Shown: positions 36,943 to 47,805, counted from the first letter of the stretch. The stretch is 64,000 nt of DNA from Exiguobacterium sp. TNDT2 (GCF_003331145.1 NZ_QLVE01000004.1:124001-188000), one strand, 5' to 3'. Notes: generated from the letters alone by a model not told the origin. Translations and numbers: made by a program.

Positions 36943-38103
36943 ATGAATATCCATGAGTATCAGGCGAAAGAATTGCTTCGGGCGTTCGGAGTGGCCGTAC
37001 CTACGGGCTATCCGGCGTTCACGGTTGAAGAAGCAGTCTCAGCCGCCGCCAAGCTAGACGGTGAACTAAAAGTTGTCAAAGCCCAGATTCACGCAGGGGG
37101 CCGCGGGAAAGCTGGCGGTGTCAAACTTGCGAAGACGGATGAAGAAGTCAAACAGTACGCGTCAGAGATTCTCGGCAAGACGCTCGTCACGCATCAGACT
37201 GGACCTGAAGGAAAAGTCGTGCAACGTCTTTATATCGAAGAAGGTTCTGCAATTGATCAGGAATTTTACTTAGGACTTGTGCTTGACCGTTCGATCGGCC
37301 GAATTGTCATCATGGGTTCATCAGAGGGCGGTATGGACATCGAGGAAGTCGCTGAACATACACCTGAAAAGATTCATAAAGAAGTCGTCGACCCGGTCGT
37401 CGGACTCCGTCCGTTCCAAGCGCGCCGTCTTGCCTTCAAGATGGAAGTGCCGACCAAGCTCGTCAACAAGTTCAGTGACATGGTCATGAAACTATACAAA
37501 GTGTATGTCGAGACGGATTGTACGATTGCAGAGATCAACCCGCTCGTTACGACGAAAGACGGAAACGTCATCGCCCTCGATGCGAAGCTTAACTTCGACA
37601 GCAACGCGCTCTATCGTCATACCGACATCGTCGATCTTCGTGACACGACGGAAGAAGACCCGCGTGAAGTCGAGGCGTCGAAACACGACCTCAGCTATAT
37701 CGCGCTCGATGGAAATATCGGTTGCCTCGTCAACGGAGCCGGTCTCGCTATGGCGACGATGGATATTATCAAGCATTACGGCGCCGAACCCGCTAACTTC
37801 CTCGATGTAGGCGGCGGTGCGACGAAAGAAAAAGTAACGGAAGCGTTCAAATTGATTTTGTCAGACGACCAAGTCAAAGGCATTTTCGTCAACATCTTCG
37901 GTGGCATCATGAAGTGTGACATCATCGCTGAAGGTATCGTCGCGGCGACGAAAGAAATCGGTCTCGATTTACCACTCGTCGTCCGTTTAGAAGGCACGAA
38001 CGTGGATGCGGGACGACGCATTCTCGATGAATCTGGACTTGCGATCACTTCGGCGAGCTCGATGGCTGACGGTGCAGAAAAAATCGCGGCACTCGTTCGA
38101 TAA
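36943..38103 (+). CDS. sucC: Succinyl-CoA synthetase beta subunit
   Basis: Nucleotide-binding subunit of the TCA-cycle enzyme that forms ATP (or GTP) from succinyl-CoA. The start [12 protein letters not shown], the ATP-grasp region with [12 protein letters not shown] and the C-terminal [10 protein letters not shown] are family hallmarks. It has 386 residues. AAGGGGGAAATGA precedes the ATG; sucD follows after 12 bases. Confidence 0.97.
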   Translation: MNIHEYQAKELLRAFGVAVPTGYPAFTVEEAVSAAAKLDGELKVVKAQIHAGGRGKAGGVKLAKTDEEVKQYASEILGKTLVTHQTGPEGKVVQRLYIEEGSAIDQEFYLGLVLDRSIGRIVIMGSSEGGMDIEEVAEHTPEKIHKEVVDPVVGLRPFQARRLAFKMEVPTKLVNKFSDMVMKLYKVYVETDCTIAEINPLVTTKDGNVIALDAKLNFDSNALYRHTDIVDLRDTTEEDPREVEASKHDLSYIALDGNIGCLVNGAGLAMATMDIIKHYGAEPANFLDVGGGATKEKVTEAFKLILSDDQVKGIFVNIFGGIMKCDIIAEGIVAATKEIGLDLPLVVRLEGTNVDAGRRILDESGLAITSASSMADGAEKIAALVR

Positions 38104-38115
38104 GGGGGAAACGAC

Positions 38116-39033
38116 ATGAGTATTTGGGCGAATCAAGATACAAAAGTGATCATTCAAGGGATCACGGGGAAACAAGGTCTGTTCCACGGCGAACAGATGC
38201 TGGCATATAACACGAAATTGGTCGGAGGGGTGACACCTGGTAAAGGTGGCACGACCGTTCTTGACGGCGTACCGGTCTTCAACACCGTATCAGAGGCCGT
38301 CGAAGCGACGGGCGCGAACGCGTCAATCATCTACGTACCACCTGCGTTCGCGGCTGATTCAATCATGGAGGCGGCCGATAGCGGGATTGAACTGATCATC
38401 TGTATCACAGAAGGTATCCCGGTCATCGACATGATTCAAGTGAAGCGTTACCTCGAGGATAAACCGGCTCGTCTCATCGGCCCGAACTGTCCGGGTATCA
38501 TCACGCCAGGGGAAGCGAAACTTGGCATCATGCCGGGCTATATCCATACGAAAGGCCACGTCGGAATCGTCTCGCGCTCAGGGACGCTCACGTACGAGGC
38601 GGTCCATCAGTTGACGACGGCTGGCATCGGTCAATCGACAGCGGTCGGGATCGGTGGCGACCCGGTTAACGGGACGAACTTCATCGACACGCTCCAAGCG
38701 TTCAATGAAGACGAGGACACGAAAGCGGTCATCATGATCGGTGAAATCGGCGGAACGGCTGAAGAAGAGGCCGCTGAATGGGTGAAAGCGAACATGACGA
38801 AACCTGTCATCGGTTTCATCGGTGGTCAAACGGCTCCTGAAGGGAAACGAATGGGTCATGCCGGTGCCATCATCTCGGGCGGAAAAGGAACGGCCGCCGA
38901 GAAAATCAAGACGTTGAACGCAAACGGGATTGAAGTCGCCGAGACGCCTGCCGTCATCGGAGAGACGCTCATCCGGGTGTTGAAGCAAGAAGGGTTATAT
39001 GAAGCTTGCGTGACGGGGCAACCGACCACGTAA
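38116..39033 (+). CDS. sucD: Succinyl-CoA synthetase alpha subunit
   Basis: CoA-binding subunit carrying the phosphorylated active-site His, seen in [10 protein letters not shown]. The N-terminal Rossmann region has I-Q-G-I-T-G-K-Q-G and the middle S-R-S-G-T-L-T-Y-E. It has 305 residues. AAGGGGGAAA precedes the ATG, and a strong terminator ends the operon. Confidence 0.97.
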   Translation: MSIWANQDTKVIIQGITGKQGLFHGEQMLAYNTKLVGGVTPGKGGTTVLDGVPVFNTVSEAVEATGANASIIYVPPAFAADSIMEAADSGIELIICITEGIPVIDMIQVKRYLEDKPARLIGPNCPGIITPGEAKLGIMPGYIHTKGHVGIVSRSGTLTYEAVHQLTTAGIGQSTAVGIGGDPVNGTNFIDTLQAFNEDEDTKAVIMIGEIGGTAEEEAAEWVKANMTKPVIGFIGGQTAPEGKRMGHAGAIISGGKGTAAEKIKTLNANGIEVAETPAVIGETLIRVLKQEGLYEACVTGQPTT

Positions 39034-39041
39034 ACCATTCG

Positions 39042-39074
39042 AAATGAGGGATGCGTGCCATCCCTCATTTTTTT
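39042..39074 (+). terminator. Rho-independent terminator after sucD
   Basis: A perfect 12-base-pair stem AAATGAGGGATG / CATCCCTCATTT with a CGTGC loop and seven T residues. Confidence 0.93.
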
Positions 39075-39087
39075 AGAGGTGATTGTG

Positions 39088-39879
39088 ATGAATCAAACAA
39101 TCGCTCGATTCGCGGCTGAACGGCTGCCGGTCGAGTTCGTCCATCATTACTTGTCTCATCCGGGTTTTAGCACCCGCCAGTTCCATCCGAACGTCTGGAA
39201 CAAAGCAAAACGGGCACTTCGTTCAACGGTCACGTATGACCGTTTTTTGACGTGGGAAGACGATGCGTTCCCGCGCGCGTTGCTTGACATCCCAAATCCG
39301 CCGTATTGTTTGTTTTATCGAGGCGATTTAGAGGTACTACAACAACAAACGACCGCTTTGGTCGGAAGCCGTGAATTGAACCGGATCAGCCATCGACTCG
39401 TCGAACACTTCCGCCCTTTAATAGAAGAAACTGTATCGGTATCGGGTGGGGCGCTCGGTATCGACGGGCTCGTCCATGAGTTGTCGCTACGGCACGACCG
39501 TCCGACGATCGCCATCCTCGGGTCCGGTTTTTCGCATATGTATCCTCATGTCCATCAGCCGCTGTTCGAACAGATTTCGAGACACGGTTTACTTCTCACT
39601 GAATACCCGCCGGAAACACCAGTCAAAAAATTTCAATTTTTAGAACGAAATCGTCTCGTCAGCGGACTCGGCGACCAGCTCGTCGTCATACAGGCACGTC
39701 AGAAGAGCGGGACGATGAATACGGTCGCACATGCGCTCGAGCAAGGAAAGACGGTGTTCGCGGTGCCAGGAAGTCCGCTCGATCCGCTCGCGGCAGGACC
39801 GAACCGATTGATTGAGGACGGGGCGATTCCATTGACGACTTCCGAACAAATTCTTATGGCTTCAAGGATTGGACGTTGA
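39088..39879 (+). CDS. dprA: DNA processing protein DprA
   Basis: Protects incoming single-stranded DNA and loads RecA during natural transformation. The Rossmann-type DNA-binding core has V-G-S-R, S-G-G-A-L-G-I-D-G, A-I-L-G-S-G and the F-L-E-R-N-R motif. The ATG at 39088 after AGAGGTGA gives 263 residues, shorter than the Bacillus protein, with no C-terminal winged-helix domain and a reduced N-terminal domain. Its presence suggests competence potential, but no other competence gene is in the window. The topA -35 box overlaps its stop. Confidence 0.92.
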   Translation: MNQTIARFAAERLPVEFVHHYLSHPGFSTRQFHPNVWNKAKRALRSTVTYDRFLTWEDDAFPRALLDIPNPPYCLFYRGDLEVLQQQTTALVGSRELNRISHRLVEHFRPLIEETVSVSGGALGIDGLVHELSLRHDRPTIAILGSGFSHMYPHVHQPLFEQISRHGLLLTEYPPETPVKKFQFLERNRLVSGLGDQLVVIQARQKSGTMNTVAHALEQGKTVFAVPGSPLDPLAAGPNRLIEDGAIPLTTSEQILMASRIGR

Positions 39880-39905
39880 CAAACCGACGCCAACATGAAT
39901 ATCAT
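39876..39905 (+). promoter_or_regulatory. Promoter for topA
   Basis: Perfect TTGACA (39876-39881) over the dprA stop, 18 bases, TATCAT (39900-39905), about 40 bases before topA. Confidence 0.75.
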
Positions 39906-39944
39906 GGTAGGGATTTAAATGACCTCTAAAAGGGGAGCAGATGT

Positions 39945-42041
39945 ATGGCAAAATATTTGGTGATCGTCGAATCACCGGCGAAAGCAAAAACCATTAAACG
40001 TTATTTAGGATCGAATTACACTGTCAAAGCGTCAATGGGTCACGTCATCGATTTACCGAAGAGTCAACTCGGTGTCGACGTGGAACATGACTTTGAACCG
40101 AAGTACATTACGATTCGTGGAAAAGGTCCAGTTTTGAAAGAATTGAAGACGGCAGCCAAAAAAGCGACGAAAATCTTTCTCGCGGCTGACCCGGATCGCG
40201 AAGGGGAAGCGATCGCCTGGCATTTAGCGCGTGCCCTCGGCGTCGACGAAACGACAGAATGTCGCGTCGTCTTTAACGAGATCACGAAAGATGCGATCAA
40301 GGAGTCATTCAAGCACCCACGTAAAATCAATCACGATCTCGTCGACGCCCAGCAGGCACGACGGATTTTGGATCGTCTCGTCGGATACGGGATGAGCCCA
40401 TTATTATGGAAGAAAGTTAAAAAAGGTTTATCGGCCGGACGCGTCCAATCGGTAGCCGTCAAAATGATTATCGACCGGGAGCGAGAAATCAACGCCTTCG
40501 ACCCTGAAGAGTATTGGACGATCAAACTCACGCTTAACCATGAGGGCGAATTGTTCGAGACATCTTTTTATGGGAAAGACGGCAAGAAATTGGAGCTCAA
40601 GAGCGAGGCAGACGCCGACGCGGTGCTCAACGCGATCGACGACTCGTTCAAAGTCATCGACGTCACGAAGAAAGAGCGGAAACGGAACGCCTCGCTCCCG
40701 TTTACGACGAGTTCGCTCCAACAAGATGCGGCCCGTAAGCTCAACTTCCGTGCCAAGAAGACGATGATGCTCGCCCAACAGCTTTACGAAGGGATCGACC
40801 TCGGGAAGAAAGAAGGTACCGTCGGTTTGATCACGTATATGCGCACCGATTCGACACGGATCTCCGATTTGGCAAAAGAAGAAGCGAAATCGTATATCGA
40901 GTCCACGTTCGGTGAAGAGTATGTCGCATTACAGAAACAGAAAGAAAAGAAGGCGGCAAACGCCCAGGACGCCCACGAAGCGATTCGACCCACGTCGGCA
41001 TTGCGTGATCCGGCCTCGGTGAAAGCGTACTTGTCACGCGACCAGCTCCGACTGTACAAGTTGATTTGGGAGCGTCTCGTCGCGAGTCAAATGGCGCCGG
41101 CCATCCTCGACACAGTGAAAATCGACGTCGAGTCGAACGGTATGATTTTCCGTGCCAACGGATCGACCGTCAAATTCCCAGGTTTCATGAAAGTGTATAT
41201 CGAATCGAAAGATGATGATATCGAGGATACGAATCCAGAAAAAGAAGGGTTGCTGCCACCGCTCGAAGTCGACGACCTCGTCAAATTCGACACGATTGAG
41301 CCGAAACAGCACTTCACCCAACCGCCGCCGCGTTATAGCGAGGCACGACTCGTCCGGGCGATGGAAGAGCTCGGGATCGGTCGTCCGTCGACGTATGCGC
41401 CGACGCTCGACACGATTCAAAAACGTGGCTACGTCGTCCTCGAAGAGAAGAAGTTCGTCCCGACGGAGCTCGGTGAACTTGTCATCGAGATGATTGACGA
41501 GTACTTCAATGATTTCATCACCGTACAGTTCACGGCCGACATGGAGACGCTCCTCGACTCGATCGAGAACGAGGAAGTCCAATGGACCGACGTCGTTGCC
41601 CCGATTTATCGCAGTTTCGAGAAACGCTTGAAACGGGCCGAGGCCGAGATCGAGAAAATCGAAGTGAAAGATGAACCGGCCGGCATCGACTGTGAAGTAT
41701 GCGGTGCGCCGATGGTCATCAAGATGGGCCGCTACGGGAAATTCATGGCGTGCTCGAACTTCCCGAACTGTACGAACACGAAACCAGTACAAGTCGAGAT
41801 CGGTGTCCCATGTCCGAGCTGCGAAGACGGACAAGTCGTCGAGCGACGCAGTAAAAAGGGCCGACTGTTCTATGGTTGCTCGAACTATCCAGACTGTGAG
41901 TTCGTCTCATGGGACAAGCCGGTCGCGAAACCGTGTCCGGAATGTGATCACATGATGGTCGAGAAAAAAATCAAAGACGGTGTGAAATATCAATGTACGA
42001 ACTGTACCCATGCCGAGGTACATCAGTTAGAGGAGGATTAA
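39945..42041 (+). CDS. topA: DNA topoisomerase I
   Basis: Type IA topoisomerase that relaxes negative supercoils. The TOPRIM domain starts with [12 protein letters not shown] and holds [12 protein letters not shown]. The active-site Tyr is in [12 protein letters not shown] (near residue 303). Three C4 zinc ribbons (about 583-695) close the protein, each with CxxC pairs. It has 698 residues. AAGGGGAG precedes the ATG. Confidence 0.97.
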   Translation: MAKYLVIVESPAKAKTIKRYLGSNYTVKASMGHVIDLPKSQLGVDVEHDFEPKYITIRGKGPVLKELKTAAKKATKIFLAADPDREGEAIAWHLARALGVDETTECRVVFNEITKDAIKESFKHPRKINHDLVDAQQARRILDRLVGYGMSPLLWKKVKKGLSAGRVQSVAVKMIIDREREINAFDPEEYWTIKLTLNHEGELFETSFYGKDGKKLELKSEADADAVLNAIDDSFKVIDVTKKERKRNASLPFTTSSLQQDAARKLNFRAKKTMMLAQQLYEGIDLGKKEGTVGLITYMRTDSTRISDLAKEEAKSYIESTFGEEYVALQKQKEKKAANAQDAHEAIRPTSALRDPASVKAYLSRDQLRLYKLIWERLVASQMAPAILDTVKIDVESNGMIFRANGSTVKFPGFMKVYIESKDDDIEDTNPEKEGLLPPLEVDDLVKFDTIEPKQHFTQPPPRYSEARLVRAMEELGIGRPSTYAPTLDTIQKRGYVVLEEKKFVPTELGELVIEMIDEYFNDFITVQFTADMETLLDSIENEEVQWTDVVAPIYRSFEKRLKRAEAEIEKIEVKDEPAGIDCEVCGAPMVIKMGRYGKFMACSNFPNCTNTKPVQVEIGVPCPSCEDGQVVERRSKKGRLFYGCSNYPDCEFVSWDKPVAKPCPECDHMMVEKKIKDGVKYQCTNCTHAEVHQLEED

Positions 42042-42043
42042 CT

Positions 42044-43351
42044 TTGCAGCAACGTGTAACTGTGATCGGAGCGGGCCTCGCCGGCTCCGAGGCGGCTTGG
42101 CAACTCGCGAAGCGCGGGATTCAAGTCGATTTGTATGAAATGAGACCGGTGCGAAAGACGCCGGCGCACCATACGGACCAATTCGCGGAATTGGTCTGCT
42201 CGAACTCGCTCCGGGCGAACGGACTCCAAAATGCGGTCGGTGTCTTGAAGGAAGAGATGCGTACGCTCGACTCGCTCATCTTGAAAGCGGCGGATACGGC
42301 GAGCGTACCGGCCGGCGGCGCTCTCGCCGTCGACCGTCATGACTTCGCCGGATTCGTGACGGACACGTTGAAGAACCATCCGAACGTGACCGTGTACAAC
42401 GAAGAAATCACGGCGATTCCGGACGGGATTGTCATCATGGCGACCGGTCCGCTCACGTCACCGGACCTCTCGGCTTCGCTCAAAACGTTCACGGGTGAAG
42501 ATTACCTTTACTTCTACGACGCCGCGGCGCCGATTTTGGACGGTGAGACGATCGACCGGGACAAGGTGTACTTGAAGTCACGTTACGATAAGGGTGAGGC
42601 GGCGTACCTCAACTGTCCGATGACGGAAGAAGAATTCGACTTGTTCTACGACGAGCTCGTCAAAGCAGAAGTCGTCCCGCTCAAAGAGTTCGAGAAAGAG
42701 ATTTACTTCGAAGGTTGCATGCCGTTTGAAGTACTCGCCCAACGCGGTAAGAAGACGCTCTTGTTCGGACCGATGAAACCGGTCGGCCTCGAAGATCCGA
42801 AGACGGGCAAACGCCCGCATGCGGTCGTGCAGTTGCGGCAAGATAACTCGGCCGGGACGCTCTTCAACTTGGTCGGTTTCCAGACGCACCTTAAATGGGG
42901 CGAACAGAAACGTATTCTTCAACTCATTCCAGGTCTTGAGAACGCCGAGATCGTACGCTACGGTGTCATGCACCGGAACACGTTCATCAATTCACCAAGC
43001 CTGTTGAAACCGACGTATCAGGCGCGGACACGCGACACGTTGTTCTTCGCCGGACAGATGACCGGTGTCGAAGGATACGTCGAATCGGCGGCATCCGGAC
43101 TCCTCGCCGGAATCAACGCGGCGAAGTTGATTGCCGGGGAAGAGCTCGTCGTTCTCCCGCGTGAGACGATGCTCGGTTCGATGGCCCACTACATCACGAC
43201 GACGGACGGGAAGCACTTCCAACCGATGAATGCGAACTTTGGTCTCGTGCCGTCGCTTGAAGACGCCCCGAAGAAAATGAAGAAACAAGAACGTTACGAG
43301 CGTTATGCCAACCGTGCCCTCGAAACGATTCAACAATATAAAGAGATTTAA
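42044..43351 (+). CDS. trmFO: Folate-dependent tRNA uridine-54 C5-methyltransferase
   Basis: Makes ribothymidine at tRNA position 54 using methylene-tetrahydrofolate and FAD. The FAD-binding start [14 protein letters not shown] is followed by V-C-S-N-S-L-R, and a C-terminal [11 protein letters not shown] segment. It starts at TTG (42044), seven bases after AGGAGG; this gives 435 residues, equal to the Bacillus enzyme. An in-frame extension into topA is not credible. Confidence 0.95.
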   Translation: MQQRVTVIGAGLAGSEAAWQLAKRGIQVDLYEMRPVRKTPAHHTDQFAELVCSNSLRANGLQNAVGVLKEEMRTLDSLILKAADTASVPAGGALAVDRHDFAGFVTDTLKNHPNVTVYNEEITAIPDGIVIMATGPLTSPDLSASLKTFTGEDYLYFYDAAAPILDGETIDRDKVYLKSRYDKGEAAYLNCPMTEEEFDLFYDELVKAEVVPLKEFEKEIYFEGCMPFEVLAQRGKKTLLFGPMKPVGLEDPKTGKRPHAVVQLRQDNSAGTLFNLVGFQTHLKWGEQKRILQLIPGLENAEIVRYGVMHRNTFINSPSLLKPTYQARTRDTLFFAGQMTGVEGYVESAASGLLAGINAAKLIAGEELVVLPRETMLGSMAHYITTTDGKHFQPMNANFGLVPSLEDAPKKMKKQERYERYANRALETIQQYKEI

Positions 43352-43354
43352 GGG

Positions 43355-43381
43355 AAGGAGCCATTTTTTGGCTCCTTTTTT
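43355..43381 (+). terminator. Rho-independent terminator after trmFO
   Basis: A nine-base-pair stem AAGGAGCCA / TGGCTCCTT with a T loop and a T run, three bases after the stop codon. Confidence 0.9.
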
Positions 43382-43424
43382 ATGAACTTAAATTTCAATT
43401 GTGTAACTTGTACAACACTTTGAA

Positions 43425-43439
43425 AATTTTCTGATTATT
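43425..43439 (+). promoter_or_regulatory. CodY-box-like site before xerC-hslVU-codY
   Basis: AATTTTCTGATTATT matches 13 of 15 positions of the CodY consensus AATTTTCWGAAAATT. It is about 14 bases before the -35 box of the operon that contains codY, suggesting autoregulation. Confidence 0.6.
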
Positions 43440-43452
43440 GAAGAGGTATCTA

Positions 43453-43481
43453 TTGTCACCTCTGACTGTGTATGCTATGCT
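43453..43481 (+). promoter_or_regulatory. Promoter for the xerC-hslV-hslU-codY operon
   Basis: TTGTCA (43453-43458), 17 bases, TATGCT (43476-43481), about 55 bases before xerC. Confidence 0.7.
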
Positions 43482-43536
43482 AATTTCGATTTGACGGGAA
43501 CATGCGTTTTTAAGCTGAAAACGAGGGGGCGAGAGG

Positions 43537-44418
43537 ATGGGCTTCGTTGACGACCAACTATCATTTTTACGCTATTGCCAAGTCGAACGCCGATTGTCTC
43601 CTCATACGAAACGCTCTTACGAGCAGACGCTCGACCAGTACGCCGTTTATTGCCACTCGACACATCAAGATCCATATGATGTGCAGTCGGCGCGGCGTTA
43701 TTTATATGCCCTTTATGAGGCAGACACCGCCACGACGACGGTCGCTCAAAAAGTGTCGTGCCTTAAACAGTTCGGGAAATTTGTGGCACGCGAGACGGGC
43801 GGCGAACCGTTGTTCCACGGACTGACGTCGCCGAAACGGCGCAAGACGCTGCCGACATTCGCCGTACCGAGTGATGTCGAACAACTCTTAAAGGCAGCAG
43901 AAGGGCAAGACGACCCGCTCCTGCGGGCACGTGACGTCGCGATCGTCGAGATGTTGTACGGGACAGGCATGCGTGTCGCCGAGTTGTGCGGCATGGATGT
44001 GTCGTCTTATGATGCGGGCCTCGCCTTCGTTCATGTCGTCGGGAAAGGGAAGAAAGAACGTTACATCCCAATCGGACGGTTTGCCATCGAGGCGCTAGAC
44101 CGTTACTTGGACGTCCGGCAAACGTGCGCAACGTCTTCGGAAACGGCATTATTTCTTAATCAAAAAGGGAATCGGGTGACAACGGACCAAATTCGCTACG
44201 TCATGAAGCGTCTCCGGAAGCTTGGGGGCCTTCATAAGCCGTTGACACCACACTCGCTCCGTCATAGCTTTGCGACGGACCTGCTCGAGCGTGGGGCGGA
44301 CCTTCGTGCCGTCCAGGAACTGCTCGGACATGAGTCACTCTCGACGACGGGTCGTTACACCCACGTCTCGACCGAACGTCTGCGAGCGGTTTATCAAGCA
44401 ACGCATCCGAGAAAGTAG
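43537..44418 (+). CDS. xerC: Tyrosine recombinase XerC (CodV)
   Basis: Site-specific recombinase that resolves chromosome dimers at dif together with XerD. It has an N-terminal SAM-like core-binding domain (about 1-90) and a catalytic domain with the R (G-T-G-M-R-V-A-E), K (V-G-K-G-K-K-E-R), H-x-x-R (H-S-L-R-H-S-F-A), H (L-G-H-E-S-L) and nucleophile Tyr (G-R-Y-T-H-V). It has 293 residues. It leads the hslVU-codY operon as in Bacillus, and is a housekeeping gene rather than a sign of a mobile element. Confidence 0.94.
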   Translation: MGFVDDQLSFLRYCQVERRLSPHTKRSYEQTLDQYAVYCHSTHQDPYDVQSARRYLYALYEADTATTTVAQKVSCLKQFGKFVARETGGEPLFHGLTSPKRRKTLPTFAVPSDVEQLLKAAEGQDDPLLRARDVAIVEMLYGTGMRVAELCGMDVSSYDAGLAFVHVVGKGKKERYIPIGRFAIEALDRYLDVRQTCATSSETALFLNQKGNRVTTDQIRYVMKRLRKLGGLHKPLTPHSLRHSFATDLLERGADLRAVQELLGHESLSTTGRYTHVSTERLRAVYQATHPRK

Positions 44419-44429
44419 GAGGTCATCAG

Positions 44430-44978
44430 ATGTTTCATGCAACCACGATTTTTGCGGTCCGTCATAACGGACACGGCGCGATGAGCGGAGACGGACAAGT
44501 CACGTTCGGGAATGCCGTCATCATGAAAAACAAAGCCAAAAAAGTACGACGTCTTTACGGCGGCAAAGTTGTCGCCGGATTCGCCGGCAGTGTCGCCGAT
44601 GCATTCACGTTATTCGAAAAGTTTGAAGCAAAACTTGAGATGTACAACGGAAATTTGCCGCGTGCGGCCGTCGAGCTGGCCAAGGAATGGCGCGGGGATA
44701 AAATGCTCCGCCAACTCGAGGCGTTGTTGATCGTCATGGATCGTGACCATTTATTGCTCGTCTCTGGGAACGGAGAAGTGATCGAACCAGACGACGGTAT
44801 CTTGGCCATCGGTTCGGGCGGGAATTACGCGCTCGCCGCTGGACGTGCCCTCGTCCGTCACTCGTCGGAAAAAACGGCTGAAGAGATTGCCCGGGCCGCG
44901 CTCGAGATTGCCGGGGAGTTGTGCGTTTATACGAACGACCAAGTTATCGTAGAAACGATTGGAGGCAATTCTGAATGA
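44430..44978 (+). CDS. hslV: HslV (ClpQ) peptidase subunit
   Basis: Proteolytic core of the HslVU ATP-dependent protease. It has 182 residues with the [10 protein letters not shown] start of the mature chain, [18 protein letters not shown] and [10 protein letters not shown]. The predicted chain begins M-F-H-A before Thr5, so the N-terminal nucleophile would need removal of four residues; no upstream start allows the Ser-Ser beginning of Bacillus ClpQ. AGGAGG precedes the ATG. It overlaps hslU by four bases. Confidence 0.95.
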   Translation: MFHATTIFAVRHNGHGAMSGDGQVTFGNAVIMKNKAKKVRRLYGGKVVAGFAGSVADAFTLFEKFEAKLEMYNGNLPRAAVELAKEWRGDKMLRQLEALLIVMDRDHLLLVSGNGEVIEPDDGILAIGSGGNYALAAGRALVRHSSEKTAEEIARAALEIAGELCVYTNDQVIVETIGGNSE

Positions 44979-46345
44979 AACGTGAACTGACACCACGCCA
45001 AATCGTAGCGGAGTTAGACCGCTTCGTCATCGGACAGAAAGATGCAAAACGCGCGGTCGCTATCGCGCTCCGCAACCGTTATCGTCGTCAAAAATTGAGT
45101 GCCGACTTGCGCGATGAAGTGACACCGAAAAATATTTTGATGATCGGACCGACCGGTGTCGGGAAAACGGAAATCGCACGACGGTTGGCCAAACTTGTCG
45201 GCGCGCCGTTCGTCAAAGTCGAAGCGACGAAGTTCACGGAAGTCGGCTATGTCGGCCGTGACGTCGAATCCATGGTTCGGGACCTCGTCGAGGCGTCAGT
45301 CCGGCTCGTGAAGGAAGAGAAGAAAGAAGGCGTGAAAGGACAAGCAGAGGTCGCCGCGACCGAGCGGATTCTCGACGCCCTACAAGGCAAAGCTAAGGCC
45401 GAGCCGTCCGCCTCGAATCCGTTCGAGGCGCTGTTCGGTGGCCAAGGTCAAAAGACCGAGGAACCGACGAGCACACAGTCGTCCGATCGCGTGCAACTGC
45501 GCCGCTTGCTCGAACTGGGTGAGCTCGAGGAACGGTTAATTGAAGTCAACCTTGAAGAAAAACAGACCGTCGACTTGTTCCAAGGACAAGGCATGGAAGG
45601 GTTATCGAATCTTCAAGACATGCTCGGTCAAATCGTGCCGAAGAAACGGAAGAAACGCAAACTGCCGGTCCATGAAGCGCGGCCGCTCATCGTCGCCGAG
45701 GAAGCAGAGAACTTGCTCGACATGAACGAGGTTCATGACGAGGCCGTCCGCCGCAGTGAACAGATGGGCATCATCTTCGTCGATGAAATCGATAAAATCG
45801 CGACAAAATCACAAGATCATGCCGGCGTCTCACGGGAAGGGGTCCAACGGGACATTCTTCCGATTGTCGAAGGGTCGACCGTCGTGACGAAGTATGGTCC
45901 GGTCAAGACGGACCATGTGCTCTTTATCGCCGCCGGCGCGTTCCACGTGGCAAAGCCGTCCGACTTGATTCCTGAACTGCAGGGCCGTTTCCCGATTCGT
46001 GTCGAATTGAGCAGCTTGACCGAAGAAGACTTCGTCAAGATTTTGACCGAGCCGTCGCAGGCGCTTATCAAGCAGTACACCGCTCTTCTCGAGTCTGAGG
46101 AGATCAGTGTCGAGTTCACGCATGCTGCCATCGAGGAAATCGCTCGAATCGCCACGCATGTCAACCGGGAGACAGACGACATCGGGGCGCGCCGTTTATA
46201 CACCATCATGGAGCGCGTGCTCGAGGACTTGTCGTTCGAGGCGGCCGATATGCCGCAAACGCACGTTCAAATCACACCGGCTTATGTCAAAGAGAAGGTC
46301 GGATCGATTGCGGAAGATCGAGACTTGAGCCAATTTATACTATGA
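44975..46345 (+). CDS. hslU: HslU (ClpY) unfoldase subunit
   Basis: AAA+ ATPase that unfolds substrates for HslV. Walker [13 protein letters not shown] lies near residues 57-68, an inserted intermediate domain spans about 110-235, and Walker [11 protein letters not shown] follows. The C-terminus ends in L-S-Q-F-I-L, the tail that docks into HslV. It has 456 residues, and its ATG overlaps the hslV stop. Confidence 0.96.
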   Translation: MKRELTPRQIVAELDRFVIGQKDAKRAVAIALRNRYRRQKLSADLRDEVTPKNILMIGPTGVGKTEIARRLAKLVGAPFVKVEATKFTEVGYVGRDVESMVRDLVEASVRLVKEEKKEGVKGQAEVAATERILDALQGKAKAEPSASNPFEALFGGQGQKTEEPTSTQSSDRVQLRRLLELGELEERLIEVNLEEKQTVDLFQGQGMEGLSNLQDMLGQIVPKKRKKRKLPVHEARPLIVAEEAENLLDMNEVHDEAVRRSEQMGIIFVDEIDKIATKSQDHAGVSREGVQRDILPIVEGSTVVTKYGPVKTDHVLFIAAGAFHVAKPSDLIPELQGRFPIRVELSSLTEEDFVKILTEPSQALIKQYTALLESEEISVEFTHAAIEEIARIATHVNRETDDIGARRLYTIMERVLEDLSFEAADMPQTHVQITPAYVKEKVGSIAEDRDLSQFIL

Positions 46346-46349
46346 GATT

Positions 46350-46365
46350 CTGTATGCACATACAG
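46350..46365 (+). other. Perfect inverted repeat next to the codY ribosome site
   Basis: CTGTATG / CATACAG separated by CA, ending on the first base of GGGAGG (46365-46370). No T run follows, so it is not a terminator. It could affect mRNA processing or access to the codY ribosome site. Confidence 0.4.
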
Positions 46366-46382
46366 GGAGGAAAATACGAATT

Positions 46383-47162
46383 ATGAACTTACTAGACAAA
46401 ACACGCCAATTGAACACGATGCTTCAACAAGAGGCAAGCGCACACGTTGATTTTAAAGAGATGGCGGATAAAATGCGCGAAGTACTCGAAGCAAATACGT
46501 TCATCGTGAGCCGTCGCGGCCGTTTGCTCGGTTTTGCGATCAAACAACAAATCGAGAATGAACGGATGAAGGCGTTTTTAGTCGATCGCCAATTCCCTGA
46601 GCCTTATGCCTCGAATTTGTTCAACGTGAAAGAGACGACAGAAAATATCGGCATCGACAGTGAATATACGGCCTTCCCGGTGGAGAACCGTGAGTTGTTC
46701 CTCGACTCGATGACGACGATCGTCCCGATCATCGGAGGTGGCGAACGTCTTGGCACGCTCGTCCTCGGGCGTCTCAATAACGAGTTCACGGAAGATGACC
46801 TCGTCTTGGCGGAATATAGTGCGACGGTCGTAGGAATGGAGATCCTTCGTGAAAAAGCGGCCGAAGCCGAAGCGTCGGCCCGTAAAAAAGCGGTCGTACA
46901 AATGGCAATCAACTCGCTTTCCTACTCTGAGCTTGAAGCAATCGACCACATTTTCGAAGAGCTTGGTGGAAATGAAGGTTTACTAGTTGCTTCCAAAATT
47001 GCCGATAGAGTGGGAATTACACGTTCAGTCATCGTCAATGCGCTTCGTAAATTGGAAAGCGCTGGCGTCATCGAATCTCGTTCGCTTGGTATGAAAGGAA
47101 CGTATATTAAGATACTGAATGACAACTTCTTATTTGAGCTTCATAAGTTGAAATCAAATTGA
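46383..47162 (+). CDS. codY: GTP- and branched-chain amino acid-sensing repressor CodY
   Basis: Global regulator of the shift out of nutrient excess. The N-terminal GAF domain (about 1-155) binds isoleucine/valine; the C-terminal winged helix has the recognition segment [20 protein letters not shown] (about 202-222). It has 259 residues, the usual length. GGGAGG lies 12 bases before the ATG, a rather long spacing, with a small hairpin next to it. Confidence 0.97.
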   Translation: MNLLDKTRQLNTMLQQEASAHVDFKEMADKMREVLEANTFIVSRRGRLLGFAIKQQIENERMKAFLVDRQFPEPYASNLFNVKETTENIGIDSEYTAFPVENRELFLDSMTTIVPIIGGGERLGTLVLGRLNNEFTEDDLVLAEYSATVVGMEILREKAAEAEASARKKAVVQMAINSLSYSELEAIDHIFEELGGNEGLLVASKIADRVGITRSVIVNALRKLESAGVIESRSLGMKGTYIKILNDNFLFELHKLKSN

Positions 47163-47224
47163 AATAAAACAATCACGCGCTTTTTTTCAAAAGAAATCTA
47201 TGATTTAGGTCTTTCGGCTTACAA

Positions 47225-47258
47225 AGTTGTTCTCTTTAATACGGGAACGGCTTTTTTT
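47225..47258 (+). terminator. Likely terminator after codY
   Basis: AGTTGTTC pairs with GAACGGCT (two G-T pairs) over a 12-base loop, followed by seven T residues. Moderate stability. Confidence 0.55.
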
Positions 47259-47434
47259 AGTGCAAAAGTAATTATTTTCAGAATTTGTCGTAAATTCGAC
47301 AAAAAGAGACGATAGCATTTACCTGTTTTGACAAAAATATCTTTCAACACTGTTACAGATTTGTTTCAATGTAATAGTAGATTTTCCAAATAAGGTATAT
47401 ACATGCATTCTTTTGGTGAAAGTGAGTGAAACGT
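47259..47434 (+). promoter_or_regulatory. AT-rich leader and probable promoter region of the fla/che operon
   Basis: The gap holds a TTTGTCG / CGACAAA inverted repeat (47284-47303) and a perfect TTGACA (47328-47333). No good -10 box lies 16-18 bases downstream (TGTTAC at 17). I see no sigma-D type TAAA-N15-GCCGATAT element, which Bacillus has before flgB. The promoter is therefore not resolved. Confidence 0.4.
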
Positions 47435-47803
47435 GTGAATTGGATCGGCACCGACTATCAATTAATGAAGCAAGCGATCAATCATTCGGTCGTAAATCAG
47501 AAGGTCATCAGCCATAACCTATCAAATATCGATACCCCGAACTTCCGGGCGAAACAAGCCGTGTTTGAACAGACGTTGAACAACGAGATGCGTCTTAAGT
47601 TGGCGGGTGGGCGTCCGAGTGAACGTACGTCAACGACCGTCATGGACCGGGCCGGAGGCGCGATGCGAAGTGACGGGAACAACGTCGACCTCGACTATGA
47701 AATGAGTGAATTGGCTCGGAACCAACTTCAATATGAAGCGATGATGGAACAACTGAACCGCCGACTCGGCGGACTCAAGACGGTCATTAGAGGAGGACGT
47801 TAA
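47426..47803 (+). CDS. flgB: Flagellar basal-body rod protein FlgB
   Basis: Proximal rod subunit, 125 residues if the GTG at 47426 is used. GGTGA stands six bases before it; GTG 47435 after AGTGAG is an equally plausible start. The rod signature H-N-L-S-N-I-D-T-P-N-F-R-A-K and the C-terminal heptad region (N-Q-L-Q-Y-E-A-M-M) are present. It is the first gene of a long motility operon that runs past the right edge. Confidence 0.93.
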   Translation: MKRVNWIGTDYQLMKQAINHSVVNQKVISHNLSNIDTPNFRAKQAVFEQTLNNEMRLKLAGGRPSERTSTTVMDRAGGAMRSDGNNVDLDYEMSELARNQLQYEAMMEQLNRRLGGLKTVIRGGR

Positions 47804-47805
47804 CG

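Noticed and set aside
41034-41834. A 266-codon minus-strand frame opposite topA
   Set aside because: Antisense shadow of topA with no start signal and no family resemblance.
43537-44418. Tyrosine recombinase as sign of an integrated element
   Set aside because: It is the housekeeping XerC/CodV at its conserved position before hslVU-codY; no att-like repeats or foreign genes are nearby.
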